From Haloarculaceae archaeon (GTDB lineage: Archaea; Halobacteriota; Halobacteria; Halobacteriales; Haloarculaceae), in the NCBI GenBank assembly GCA_018609945.1, contig JAHENO010000011.1, forward strand, positions 1 through 63,137: a stretch of 63,137 nt of DNA, in the 5' to 3' direction. Within the stretch, counting starts at the first letter, position 1; every line of letters starts with the position of its first letter. A program made the translations under genes and the position numbers. This document shows, piece after piece, positions 51,814 to 61,594 of the stretch. The notes beneath the pieces were generated by a model. It saw only the letters and a list, made by a program, of their open reading frames with translations, was not told the DNA's origin and did no database searches.

Positions 51814-53151
51814 TCAGGCGGCGGCCTCGGCGGCCTCGGCCAGCAACTCGACGCCGAGATCGATTTCGCGGGCGCGGACGTCGAGCGGCGGCAGCAGGCG
51901 CAGCGATTTTTGCCCACAGCCGAGCGTCAGGAGGCCGCGTTTCAGCGCCTCGGTCTGGACGGCGTCCCGGCGCCCTTCGGTGTCGAACTCGACGGCGAGC
52001 ATCAGGCCCCGTCCCCGGCGGTCGACGACGTTCGGCAGGGACGCGTCCGCGAGTCCCTCCATGGCCTGCGCACCGCGGTCGGTCGCGTTGTCCAGGAGGT
52101 TCCGGTCGCGGATCACCTCGAACGTGAGGGCGCCCTGTGCGGCGGCAACGATGTCGCCGGCCCCCCAGGTCGAGGAGATGCGCCCCCGCTCGTCCGGGAA
52201 CAACTCGCCGGGGGCGACCGTCGCACCGACGCGGGCGGCCTTGCCCGCACAGACCACGTCGGGGTCGACGGGGAGGTGGTCGACGCCCCACCACTCGCCG
52301 GTGCGACCCATCCCGGACTGGATCTCGTCGGCGATCACGAGCAGGTCGTGGCGGTCACAGACCGCCGCGAGTTCGTCCGCGAAGGCGTCGCTCGGGACGT
52401 GGTATCCGCCCTCGCCCTGCACGGGTTCGACGATCAGGTACGCCACCGCTCCGGGGTCGACGTGTCCCGTCTCGGGATCGAGCATCCGCCGGAGGTGCGA
52501 GGTGCCGCCAGCGAAGAAGCCACACTCGCAGGTGGCGGGGTCGCAGTCGCTGTCCCGGCAGTACGGCGTATCGTGGACGCCCGGCATCTCGGGGAAATCC
52601 CGGCGGTACTTCGCCTTCGAGCGGTTCAGCGAGAGGGCACCGAGCGTGCGCCCGTGGAACGCCCCCTCGAAGGTGATTGCGTACTCCCCGCTGGTCGCGT
52701 CGTAACAGAGCTTGAGCGCGTTCTCGACGGCCTCGGCCCCCGAGTTGGAGAGGAAGACAGTGTCCATCCCGTACTGTGCCGTGACGTCGGTCAGGCGCTC
52801 CATCAACTCCGCCGGCCCCGGCACGTCGGGGTCGCGGGGGTCACCCGCGGTGGTGTAGAAGTCCTGGCCGGCGATCTTCCCGGGCTCCGGGAGGTCGAAC
52901 GCCGCCAGCCGGTCACGGAGGTCGGGGTGGTTGTACCCCAGCGGTGCGGCGCCGACCTGGCTGGTGAAATCGAGCAGGACGTTCCCGTCGGCGTCGGTAC
53001 AGAAGGGTCCAGCCGCCGGTTCCGTGACGTCCCAGACGAACTCGTAGACGTAGGTCGTCTCCGCCGCGACCGAGGCGTGGTCGTCGACGCGCCGTCCCGC
53101 CAGCGGACCCGGCAGTTCCTCGACGACTGGCTCCGCTGTCTCCCGGTTCAC
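51814..53151 (-). CDS. Class III PLP-dependent aminotransferase with a Cys-rich insertion
   Basis: Pyridoxal-phosphate enzyme of 445 residues: VFLSNSGAEAVENALKLCYDAT, AFHGRTLGALSLNRSK, IVEPVQGEGGYHVP, the PLP-contact VIADEIQSGMGRTGEWW at about 278, and the Lys that binds PLP in CAGKAARVGAT at about 308. An insertion YCRDSDCDPATCECGFF near residues 194-212 holds four Cys, suggestive of metal binding. The GTG at 53151 (NRETAEP) is chosen because the reverse-strand TATA-like box near 53178 is 27 bases upstream. The substrate could be lysine, GABA, omega-amines or ornithine. It is convergent with the ABC ATPase. Confidence 0.85.
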   Translation of the reverse strand: MNRETAEPVVEELPGPLAGRRVDDHASVAAETTYVYEFVWDVTEPAAGPFCTDADGNVLLDFTSQVGAAPLGYNHPDLRDRLAAFDLPEPGKIAGQDFYTTAGDPRDPDVPGPAELMERLTDVTAQYGMDTVFLSNSGAEAVENALKLCYDATSGEYAITFEGAFHGRTLGALSLNRSKAKYRRDFPEMPGVHDTPYCRDSDCDPATCECGFFAGGTSHLRRMLDPETGHVDPGAVAYLIVEPVQGEGGYHVPSDAFADELAAVCDRHDLLVIADEIQSGMGRTGEWWGVDHLPVDPDVVCAGKAARVGATVAPGELFPDERGRISSTWGAGDIVAAAQGALTFEVIRDRNLLDNATDRGAQAMEGLADASLPNVVDRRGRGLMLAVEFDTEGRRDAVQTEALKRGLLTLGCGQKSLRLLPPLDVRAREIDLGVELLAEAAEAAA

Positions 53152-53220
53152 AGTCCCCCATGACGGGGATATCGACAAAAAGGTTGCGCAGGGTGAACGA
53201 CCGCCCGGCTGGCAGACCAC

Positions 53221-53676
53221 CTACTCGGCGCCGCCGGGGCCGTGCGTGAACTGCGGGGTCCCGGGATACAGCGAGAAGTGCGTGTGGACGGCCACCCAGA
53301 CACCCTCGCGGCGCTCCAGGACGACCGTCGCCCGCCCGGGCCGGTCGAACGGATTTCCGTCCTCGTCGAACCCGGTCGACCGCCAGACTGCGGCGCCCCA
53401 GGCCCGGCCGCCTTCGCCGTCGCCGTCGGTCACGCCCTCGGCAACGACCGACTCGAGGTCGAACCGGAAGTCCTCGATGTTCGGCCAGATGCCCCGCCAC
53501 TGGTTCGCCTCGAGTTTCTCCCGGCCGGTGACGATCTCCGCCTTGGTCCCGAACGACCGAACGTCCTCCGCGATGAGTCCGCGCGCCCGCTCGTAGTCTT
53601 CGGCCGCACAGCAGGTGCCCAGCGCGTCGAACCACTCGCGAACTGCCGCCTCCGGCGATTCGACCGTGACTTTCAT
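53221..53676 (-). CDS. NTF2-like (SnoaL/DUF4440-type) protein
   Basis: Protein of 151 residues with the NTF2-like pattern: EAAVREWFDALGTCCAAEDYERARGLIAEDVRSFGTKAEIVTGREKLEANQWRGIW, followed by strands ending ATVVLERREGVWVAVHTHFSLYPG. Such domains act as small isomerases, hydrolases or ligand-binding pockets. It lies upstream of the aminotransferase on the same strand. The start ATG 53676 (MKVTVESP) is preferred over 53703 because the TATA-like rc of gaaaatac (53704-53711) is 31 bases upstream. Confidence 0.8.
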   Translation of the reverse strand: MKVTVESPEAAVREWFDALGTCCAAEDYERARGLIAEDVRSFGTKAEIVTGREKLEANQWRGIWPNIEDFRFDLESVVAEGVTDGDGEGGRAWGAAVWRSTGFDEDGNPFDRPGRATVVLERREGVWVAVHTHFSLYPGTPQFTHGPGGAE

Positions 53677-53703
53677 GACCGAGGCGTCGACGGCGAGTGA
53701 CAA

Positions 53704-53734
53704 GAAAATACCGGCACTTGCGGTAGTTTTATAC
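53704..53734. promoter_or_regulatory. Divergent promoters, NTF2-like and HAAT operon 2
   Basis: The gaaaatac at 53704-53711 serves the leftward NTF2-like gene. ttttatac at 53727-53734 lies about 32 bases before the rightward ATG at 53763. The two elements are about 20 bases apart. Confidence 0.5.
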
Positions 53735-53762
53735 CGCGACCAATGTGATAAGACACCACTGT

Positions 53763-55190
53763 ATGCACGGAAACGACCCGCATTCTGACCGCAGGACTCG
53801 AACGAACCGACGGACGTTCCTGAAGCTCACCGGCACCGGCGCGCTGGCGACCGCCGGCCTCGCCGGCTGTGTCGGCACCGAGGACGGCGACGGCGGCGAC
53901 GGTGGCGACGGCGGCGACGGTGGAAGCGACGGTGGCGATGGCGGCACGGCGACACCCACCGAGGACGAGAGCATGGACGGCGAGGACGGCGGAGCGACGG
54001 AGACTCCGACGGGGCCCGATAGCGTCCTCGTCGGGCAGCCGGCGGCGGTAACCGGCCAGTGGGACTTTCTCCAGCCCGCCGTGTCACAGTCGGCAGACCT
54101 CGCGGTACAGGAGATCAACGACGCCGGCGGCCCGCTGGACGCCGACCTCGAACTCAAGCGCCGCGACACCGCCGTCGATCCACAGCAGGCCCGCGAGGTC
54201 GTCCGGCAGTTCGTCAACAACGACGGCGCGGTCGCGATCAACGGGCTGTTCTCCAGCGAGATCACGCCGCTGTGGGACTTCCTTCAGGAGCAGTCGATGC
54301 CCGTCGTCACCCCGTGGCCGGGGACCCGCTTTCTTGACACCCGCGGTGGCGACAAGGGGACGGCCGGGGACACCGGCGACGACGAGTGGGTCTGGCGGAC
54401 CGTCATCGGCGACACCGTCCACACCGCCGGCGCGGCACAGGCGATGGTCGACAACGACTTCATGACGATGGGCGTGTTCAACGGCACCGGCGCCGGCGAG
54501 ACCGGCTACGCCGACGCGTTCGTCGACGCCTACGAGAACCTCGGCGGGACCGTCGCACAGCGTGTCGAGGTCCCAGAGGGTGAGTCCTCCTACCAGTCCC
54601 AGCTCGACCGGCTGTTCGACGCCGACTTCGACGCGTGGGTGCTCGCGCTCGCGCTGGAGGACGCCACGACGGCGATCCAGAACTGGAGTCAGGGCGGATA
54701 CGGGAGACAGCTCATGATGGAGGACGGCCTGATGAGTCCGGACCTCATCGACGCGGTCGGCGAGGCTGCCGAGGGTGCCTGGATCGCCGCCGGCAGCACA
54801 CAGGGCCCCAACTACGGCAGTTTCGAGTCGAAGTTCAACGAGGCGGGCGACGCCGACATCCACACCTGGGGCGTCGCGTCCTACGACGCGACGAACGTCC
54901 TCGCGCTGGCCATCCACCGTGCGGGCGAGACGAGCCCGGAAGCGATTGAGCAGAACGTCGGCCCCGTTGCCCGCGAGGGTGGCACGACCGTCTCGACGTT
55001 CGCCGAGGGCAAGGAGGCCCTGGACAACGGCGAGGAGATCAACTACGAGGGGGCGGTCACGAACGTCGACTTCACCCAGCACGGCAACGTCTGGGGTGAC
55101 GTCGCCGTCTCCCAGGTCACGCCCGACGGCTTCGAGGAGCAGTTCAGCATCGGGGCCGACACGCTGCAAGAAAACATCGAGCAGTACTGA
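53763..55190 (+). CDS. HAAT ABC transporter substrate-binding lipoprotein, operon 2
   Basis: Receptor of 475 residues, paralogous to the protein at 44699 over its whole length (for example VGQPAAVTGQWDFLQP and EINDAGGPL). A Tat signal (TNRRTFLKLTG) precedes lipobox LAGC at Cys36, then a GDGG/GSDGG linker to about residue 75, then the type I binding fold. It binds an amino-acid-like or amide-like solute by family; the two paralogues presumably differ in specificity. Start ATG 53763 has a TATA-like box about 32 bases upstream. It leads the rightward five-gene operon. Confidence 0.92.
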   Translation: MHGNDPHSDRRTRTNRRTFLKLTGTGALATAGLAGCVGTEDGDGGDGGDGGDGGSDGGDGGTATPTEDESMDGEDGGATETPTGPDSVLVGQPAAVTGQWDFLQPAVSQSADLAVQEINDAGGPLDADLELKRRDTAVDPQQAREVVRQFVNNDGAVAINGLFSSEITPLWDFLQEQSMPVVTPWPGTRFLDTRGGDKGTAGDTGDDEWVWRTVIGDTVHTAGAAQAMVDNDFMTMGVFNGTGAGETGYADAFVDAYENLGGTVAQRVEVPEGESSYQSQLDRLFDADFDAWVLALALEDATTAIQNWSQGGYGRQLMMEDGLMSPDLIDAVGEAAEGAWIAAGSTQGPNYGSFESKFNEAGDADIHTWGVASYDATNVLALAIHRAGETSPEAIEQNVGPVAREGGTTVSTFAEGKEALDNGEEINYEGAVTNVDFTQHGNVWGDVAVSQVTPDGFEEQFSIGADTLQENIEQY

Positions 55191-55208
55191 CCCTCGCGGC
55201 CGTCTATC

Positions 55209-56093
55209 ATGGCACTCCCACTGGCACAGGAGATTATCTTCGGCCTCGTCATCGGTTCCTACATCGCGCTCGGGGCGATCGGGTTCACGCTCGTCTACGG
55301 GCTCGTGAACATGATCAACTTCGCCCACGGCGAGTTCGTCACCATCGGGGCCTACGTCGGTTTCCTGTCGATCCAGATCGCCGGCCTCCCATTGCCGGTC
55401 GCGCTGGTCGTCACCTTCTTCGGGACGGCGGTCATCGGCTGGGCGATCGCACGCGTCACCTTCGAACCCATGAACGACGCCGGAGCTGTCCCGCTGTTGT
55501 TGATGTCCATCGGACTGGGGTTGGTGCTCCGGAACCTCATCCGACTGGTCGCGGGGGCAGGCGGCAGGGACGTCCAGGTCGGGGTGGCGACCTACCGGTT
55601 CGAGGACCTGGGCTTTTTCGTGACGAGCCAACAGCTGTTCATCGTCGGCGTCACGCTGCTCGTCGTGCTCGTGTTGCATCTCTTTCTCAGCCGGACGATG
55701 CTCGGGATCGCGATGCGGGCGACCGCCGGGAACGAGGACCTGGCGCTGGTCTCGGGCATCGACACGCGGCGGGTCCGGAACGTCGTCTGGCTGGCCGCGG
55801 CCGGGCTGGCAGGTGTGGCGGGCATCCTGCTCGCAGTCGCCCAGGAGGCCAGTGCGACGGTCGGGTTCGGCCAGTTGCTGTTGATGATCACCGCCGCCAT
55901 CCTCGGGGGCGCCGGCAGCCCGTATGGCGCCGTCGCGGGGTCGTACCTCCTCGGGATCGGCATCGCCGTCTCGGTTGCCTTCCTCCCTGCCGGCGTCACT
56001 GCGTTCGGATCGACGATGGCGTTCGTCGTGCTCATCCTCGTGTTGCTCGTCCGGCCGGGCGGGCTGGTCAACGCGGAGGTGCGGACGACGTGA
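55209..56093 (+). CDS. livH: HAAT ABC transporter permease (LivH), operon 2
   Basis: Permease of 294 residues with about eight helices: GAIGFTLVYGLVNMINFAHGEFVTIGAY at the N-terminus, MAMRATAGNEDLALVSGIDTRRV-like EAA segment (IAMRATAGNEDLALVSGID) and ITAAILGGAGSPYGAVAGSYLLG. It begins 18 bases after the receptor stop. Its 3' end lies in a short tandem duplication (see 56072-56130) that shifts the original GTGA junction with livM. Confidence 0.92.
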   Translation: MALPLAQEIIFGLVIGSYIALGAIGFTLVYGLVNMINFAHGEFVTIGAYVGFLSIQIAGLPLPVALVVTFFGTAVIGWAIARVTFEPMNDAGAVPLLLMSIGLGLVLRNLIRLVAGAGGRDVQVGVATYRFEDLGFFVTSQQLFIVGVTLLVVLVLHLFLSRTMLGIAMRATAGNEDLALVSGIDTRRVRNVVWLAAAGLAGVAGILLAVAQEASATVGFGQLLLMITAAILGGAGSPYGAVAGSYLLGIGIAVSVAFLPAGVTAFGSTMAFVVLILVLLVRPGGLVNAEVRTT

Positions 56094-56130
56094 ATTCCGT
56101 CATCGCGGAGGTGCGAGCGACGTGAAATTC
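56072..56130. repeat. Tandem duplication at the livH/livM junction
   Basis: A segment of about 26-27 bases is repeated 32 bases apart: cgcggaggtgcggacgacg at 56072-56090 and cgcggaggtgcgagcgacg at 56104-56122, each followed by tgaattc or tgaaattc. The first copy holds the livH stop in a GTGA overlap; the second copy supplies the GTG start of livM. Confidence 0.85.
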
Positions 56131-57156
56131 GAGGATTTGCCGGTCGACGCCACCCGCGCTGGCGCCGTTTTGCTCGTCCTCGCGGTGGCGTTTCTGTTCA
56201 GCCCGCTGTTCGTCAGGCCGCCGGCGGCGACGCTGGTCCTCTTCGAGGTCGGCGTGCTCTTTTTGCTGTACGCGCTGGTGCTCGTCGGGCTGAACCTCCA
56301 GTTCGGTCACACGGGGCTGGTCAACTTCGGCCCGGTCGCGTTCTTCGCGGTCGGCGGATACGTGGCCGCCATCGTCACGGCCAACGACCCCTACGGCGCT
56401 GTCGGCCTCGGCTTGCCCTGGCCGGTCGGCCTGGCTGCCGGTGTCGTGGTGGCGGTCGTCCTCGGGGCGCTGATCGGCGCCTCGACGCTCAGACTCCGTG
56501 ACGACTTCCTGGCGATCGTCACGCTTGCGGTCGCGGAGATCGTCCACGGGCTGATCGTCACCGTCCGCGATGTCACCGGCGGGTCGAACGGCCTCCAGAA
56601 CGTTCCCCGGCCCATCGCGGCCACGACCGGCGGTGGTGGCGCCGGAGAGCTGTTCGCGACGGTGCTGGTCTTCGGCGCGCTCGCGGTGCTCTTCTACGGG
56701 CTGTTCCACCGGCTGTCGGCCTCGCCGTACGGCCGGGTACTCCGGGCGATCCGGGCCGACGAGCAGGTCACCGAGACGCTCGGCAAGCGCGTGTTCCGCT
56801 ACAAGTTCGTCGTGTTCGTCTACGGTGCCGCCGTCGCCGGCCTGGCCGGCGCCCTGCTCGTCTTCTACAACGGCGCCGCAGCCCCGGGCTTTTTCACCAT
56901 CAACGTCACCGTCATCGTCTGGATCGGGATGCTCATCGGCGGTGCCGGCAACGATCGGGGCGTCCTGGGCGGGCTGGCGATCATCATGGGGTTCCAGCTC
57001 GCGACCCGCTTTCTCAACGAGCAGCTCCCCGTCATCACGCCGGACCAGTTTGCCTCCGTCCGCCTGATGCTGATCGGTCTCCTGCTCATGGTCATCATCA
57101 AGTACCGCCCCGAGGGCATCTGGGGCGACGCCGACGAACTGGGGGTGGAGTCGTGA
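56122..57156 (+). CDS. livM: HAAT ABC transporter permease (LivM), operon 2
   Basis: Permease of 344 residues with about eight helices, paralogue of the gene at 42718: LVLVGLNLQFGHTGLVNFGPVAFFAVGGYVAA, STLRLRDDFLAIVTLAVAEIV, the EAA loop YGRVLRAIRADEQVTETLGKRVFRYKF and the ending IIKYRPEGIWGDADELGVES. The GTG at 56122 is the only start that keeps the family N-terminus. The stop overlaps livG as GTGA. Confidence 0.9.
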   Translation: MKFEDLPVDATRAGAVLLVLAVAFLFSPLFVRPPAATLVLFEVGVLFLLYALVLVGLNLQFGHTGLVNFGPVAFFAVGGYVAAIVTANDPYGAVGLGLPWPVGLAAGVVVAVVLGALIGASTLRLRDDFLAIVTLAVAEIVHGLIVTVRDVTGGSNGLQNVPRPIAATTGGGGAGELFATVLVFGALAVLFYGLFHRLSASPYGRVLRAIRADEQVTETLGKRVFRYKFVVFVYGAAVAGLAGALLVFYNGAAAPGFFTINVTVIVWIGMLIGGAGNDRGVLGGLAIIMGFQLATRFLNEQLPVITPDQFASVRLMLIGLLLMVIIKYRPEGIWGDADELGVES

Positions 57157-57908
57157 CGCTGCTTGCCGTCGAGGGACTCCGGCGGTCCTTTGGCAGCCTC
57201 GTCGCCGTCGACAGCGTCTCTTTCGAGGTCGAGCGCGGGGAGGTCGTCGGGATGATCGGCCCCAACGGCGCCGGCAAGACGACCACGTTCAACTGCGTCT
57301 CCGGGGTGCTCCCGAGCGACGCCGGCACTGTCACCTTCGAGGGTGCGGACGTCACAGAGGCGCCGCCCTACGACCTGGCGCGCCGCGGGCTCGTGCGCAC
57401 CTTCCAGCAGACCCGCGAACTGGAGACGCTGACCGTCACCGACAACATGCTGTTGCCCACGCCCGACCACCCCGGCGAGCGGGCCTGGCACGCCGTCGGA
57501 CGGACGGCCGCCAGCGAACAGCGCGAGCAGGAAGCCCGCGAGCGGGCGATGGACCTGCTCGGGACGTTCGACCTCCGGGGGATGGTCGAGGAGTACGCCG
57601 CGAGTCTCTCGGGTGGCCAGCGGAAACTGCTGGAACTGGCGCGGGCGCTGATGCTCGACCCCTCGCTGTTATTGCTCGACGAACCGTTCGCCGGCGTCAA
57701 TCCGACGCTCACCGCGGAGATCGTCGAGCACATCGAGGCGCTGAACGCCGACGGGCTGACGCTGCTGATCATCGAACACGAGCTGGAGACGCTGACCGAC
57801 CTGGTCGACCGCCTGATCGTGCTGGCCGACGGGCGCGTCCTCGCGACCGGGACACCCGAGGCCATCATGGAAAACGAGGAGGTAATCGATGCATACCTCG
57901 GTGGCTGA
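57153..57908 (+). CDS. livG: HAAT ABC transporter ATPase (LivG), operon 2
   Basis: ATPase of 251 residues starting at GTG 57153, which overlaps the livM stop. Walker A GPNGAGKT (36-43), LSGGQRKLLELARALM at about 151, Walker B LLLLDEPFAGVNPTL and LIIEHELETLTDLVDRLIVLADGR are present. Its C-terminus EEVIDAYLGG matches the LivG family. The next gene, livF, follows after 108 bases, unlike operon 1 where livG and livF share a base. Confidence 0.93.
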   Translation: MTLLAVEGLRRSFGSLVAVDSVSFEVERGEVVGMIGPNGAGKTTTFNCVSGVLPSDAGTVTFEGADVTEAPPYDLARRGLVRTFQQTRELETLTVTDNMLLPTPDHPGERAWHAVGRTAASEQREQEARERAMDLLGTFDLRGMVEEYAASLSGGQRKLLELARALMLDPSLLLLDEPFAGVNPTLTAEIVEHIEALNADGLTLLIIEHELETLTDLVDRLIVLADGRVLATGTPEAIMENEEVIDAYLGG

Positions 57909-58016
57909 CGCGGATCGCGACCGGCCACTGGTCGGTCCCCGATGCTCGGGTACCAGTGTCGACGCCGTCGTCGGTCCCGGCGGGAACAGCACCGCCGCCG
58001 GATGGGAGGTGCGCCG

Positions 58017-58721
58017 ATGACGCTCCTCGACGTGCGCGACCTCGACGCGGGCTACGGCGACCTCCAGGTGCTGTACGGCGTCGACCTCGACGTCGGGGAG
58101 GGCGAGTACGTCGCCATCGTCGGCCCCAACGGCGCCGGGAAGTCGACGGCGATGAAGACGGTGGTCGGACTGGCGACGCACATGGGCGGGGCTATCGAGT
58201 TCGACGGCACGGACATCGCGGGACTGGAGCCACAGGAGATCATCGCCCGTGGCGTGGGATACGTCCCGCAGACGGACAACGTCTTCCCGGCGCTGACAGT
58301 GGAGGAGAACCTTGCCATCGGCGGGTACCTGCTGGGTGGCCCGCCCGAGGAGCGCCTGGACGCGGTCATCGAGCAGTTCCCGATGCTGGGCGACCGACTC
58401 GACACGCGGGCCGGGAACCTCTCCGGGGGCCAACAGCAGATGCTCGCGATGGCCCGCGCGCTGATCCCCGATCCTCCCTTGCTGTTGCTCGACGAGCCCT
58501 CGGCGGGGCTGGCGCCGGACCTCGTCGAGGACATGTTCGACCACATCGACGAGGTGAACGACCGCGGGGTGACGGTCGTGATCGTCGAGCAGAACGCCAA
58601 GACCGCGCTCCGGCGGTGTGACCGCGGGTACGTGCTCGCGCAGGGCGAGAACCGCTACGCCGACGACGGCGACGCGCTGCTCGCGGACCCGGAGGTGCGC
58701 CGGCAGTTCCTCGGCGGGTAG
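58017..58721 (+). CDS. livF: HAAT ABC transporter ATPase (LivF), operon 2
   Basis: ATPase of 234 residues, paralogue of the gene at 41253: Walker A GPNGAGKS (36-43), NLSGGQQQMLAMARAL at about 134, Walker B LLLLDEPSAGLAPDLVEDMFDHIDEVND, and the final VRRQFLGG. A GGAGGTG Shine-Dalgarno-like sequence at 58005-58011 lies just before the ATG at 58017, so this start is preferred over an in-frame ATG at 58002. The preceding 108-base spacer has an inverted repeat (gaccggccactggtcggtc, 57919-57937) that can form a hairpin. Confidence 0.92.
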   Translation: MTLLDVRDLDAGYGDLQVLYGVDLDVGEGEYVAIVGPNGAGKSTAMKTVVGLATHMGGAIEFDGTDIAGLEPQEIIARGVGYVPQTDNVFPALTVEENLAIGGYLLGGPPEERLDAVIEQFPMLGDRLDTRAGNLSGGQQQMLAMARALIPDPPLLLLDEPSAGLAPDLVEDMFDHIDEVNDRGVTVVIVEQNAKTALRRCDRGYVLAQGENRYADDGDALLADPEVRRQFLGG

Positions 58722-58795
58722 GGGACGCGGTTTTTGATCGGTCTCTCCGAACCGGGATCGAGACAAAAACGCAGCAGAAAAATCGGTGACCCGAG
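58722..58795. terminator. Bidirectional terminator between LivF and aldehyde dehydrogenase genes
   Basis: On the + strand, cggtttttgatcgg has a T5 run at 58731-58735. On the opposite strand, ttttcTGC and GCGTTTTTGTCTC runs lie at 58777-58781 and 58765-58770. These face the convergent gene pair. Confidence 0.45.
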
Positions 58796-60328
<1,533 letters not shown>

Positions 60329-60349
60329 ACTCTAGGGGAGACGGGACAT

Positions 60350-60376
60350 CGCCAAAAACCCTCCGACAGGGTTTAC
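60350..60376. promoter_or_regulatory. Divergent promoters, aldehyde dehydrogenase and aminotransferase
   Basis: The rc of gccaaaaacc at 60351-60360 lies 27 bases before the leftward ATG at 60328. gtttac at 60371-60376 lies about 26 bases before the rightward ATG at 60400. Confidence 0.5.
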
Positions 60377-60399
60377 TCCCCGCCCCCACTCGGGCCGGC

Positions 60400-61578
60400 A
60401 TGGACGCCACAGACGACCGCCTCTCCGGGCGCGTCACCGGACTCGAATACTCCGCCATCAGGCAGATGTTCGAACGCGCCGGGACGCTCGAAGCACGGGG
60501 CCGCGACCTCGCGCACCTCGAAATCGGCGAGCCCGACTTCGGGACGCCAGAACACATCGTCGAGGCGGCCTTCGAGGCCGCACGCGCCGGCGCGACCGAC
60601 TACACCTCCACTGCTGGCATCCGGGAGTTGCGCGAGGCCATCGCCGACCGACCCGGCAAGAGTGAGGACTTCGACCCTGGCGCCGAGATCGCGGTCACGA
60701 CCGGCGGGATGGAGGCGCTGTACGCGGCCCTCCAGGCGGTCGTCGACCCCGGCGAGGAAGTGGTCGTCCCGACGCCGACCTGGCCCAACTACCTCACGCA
60801 GATCCGACTGGCGGGCGGCAAGCCAGTCGAAGTCCCGCTGCCGGCAGCGGAGGGATTCGACCTGGCACCCGACCGGGTGATCGAGGCCATCGGGGACGAG
60901 ACGGCGGCCGTGGTCTTCTCCTCGCCGTCGAACCCCACGGGTCGGGTGTTCGCGCCCGCGGACGTCCGGGCGGTCCTCGAGGCCGCCGCGGTACACGAGT
61001 GTTTCGTCGTCGCCGACGAGGTCTACGACAGCCTGGTCTACGGCGACCGGCCCGCCGGCATCCCCGGCTACACCGACCACGAGGAGTACCTGCTGACGGT
61101 CAACTCCTGCTCGAAGCGGTACGCGATGACGGGCTGGCGGCTGGGCTGGCTGGCCGGCCCGGCCGACGTCATCGAGGCGACCAGCAAGATCCGGAGCGTG
61201 GTGACCGCCTCCCCCTCCAGCGTCTCCCAGCACGCCGCGCTCGCGGCCCTGACCGGCCCACAGGACCGGGCCGCGGAGATGGCCGTCGCCTTCGAACAGC
61301 GCCGGGACTACGTCGTCGACCGGCTGGCCGACGTGCCGGCCGTGTCGGCACCCCCGCCGGAGGGTGCGATGTACGCCTTCGTCGACGTGAGCGCGCTCCC
61401 GGGGACGAGCGAGGCGATCGCGGGCCGCCTGCTGGAGGAGTACGGCGTCGTGACGGCACCCGGCGGCGGGTTCGGTGCCGCTGGCGAGGGGTACCTGCGC
61501 GTGAGTTTCGCCAACAGCCTCGACCGGATCGAAGTCGGGCTGGACCGCTTCGAGCAGATGGTCCGTGACGAACTGTAA
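60400..61578 (+). CDS. PLP-dependent class I/II aminotransferase
   Basis: Enzyme of 392 residues with the aspartate-aminotransferase fold: HLEIGEPDFGTPEHI at the N-terminus, AVTTGGMEALYAAL, SSPSNPTGRVF (substrate Asn and Pro-Thr-Gly), VADEVYDSLVYG, and the PLP-binding Lys in NSCSKRYAMTGWRLGW at about 239, then the C-terminal YLRVSFANSLDRIEVG with the substrate-carboxylate Arg. It interconverts amino acids and 2-oxo acids; specificity is not determined. Start MDATDDRLS at 60400 is leaderless with a TATA-like box 26 bases upstream. It is convergent with the ornithine-cyclodeaminase-family gene. Confidence 0.9.
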   Translation: MDATDDRLSGRVTGLEYSAIRQMFERAGTLEARGRDLAHLEIGEPDFGTPEHIVEAAFEAARAGATDYTSTAGIRELREAIADRPGKSEDFDPGAEIAVTTGGMEALYAALQAVVDPGEEVVVPTPTWPNYLTQIRLAGGKPVEVPLPAAEGFDLAPDRVIEAIGDETAAVVFSSPSNPTGRVFAPADVRAVLEAAAVHECFVVADEVYDSLVYGDRPAGIPGYTDHEEYLLTVNSCSKRYAMTGWRLGWLAGPADVIEATSKIRSVVTASPSSVSQHAALAALTGPQDRAAEMAVAFEQRRDYVVDRLADVPAVSAPPPEGAMYAFVDVSALPGTSEAIAGRLLEEYGVVTAPGGGFGAAGEGYLRVSFANSLDRIEVGLDRFEQMVRDEL

Positions 61579-61594
61579 CCGTGATCGCTGTGAG

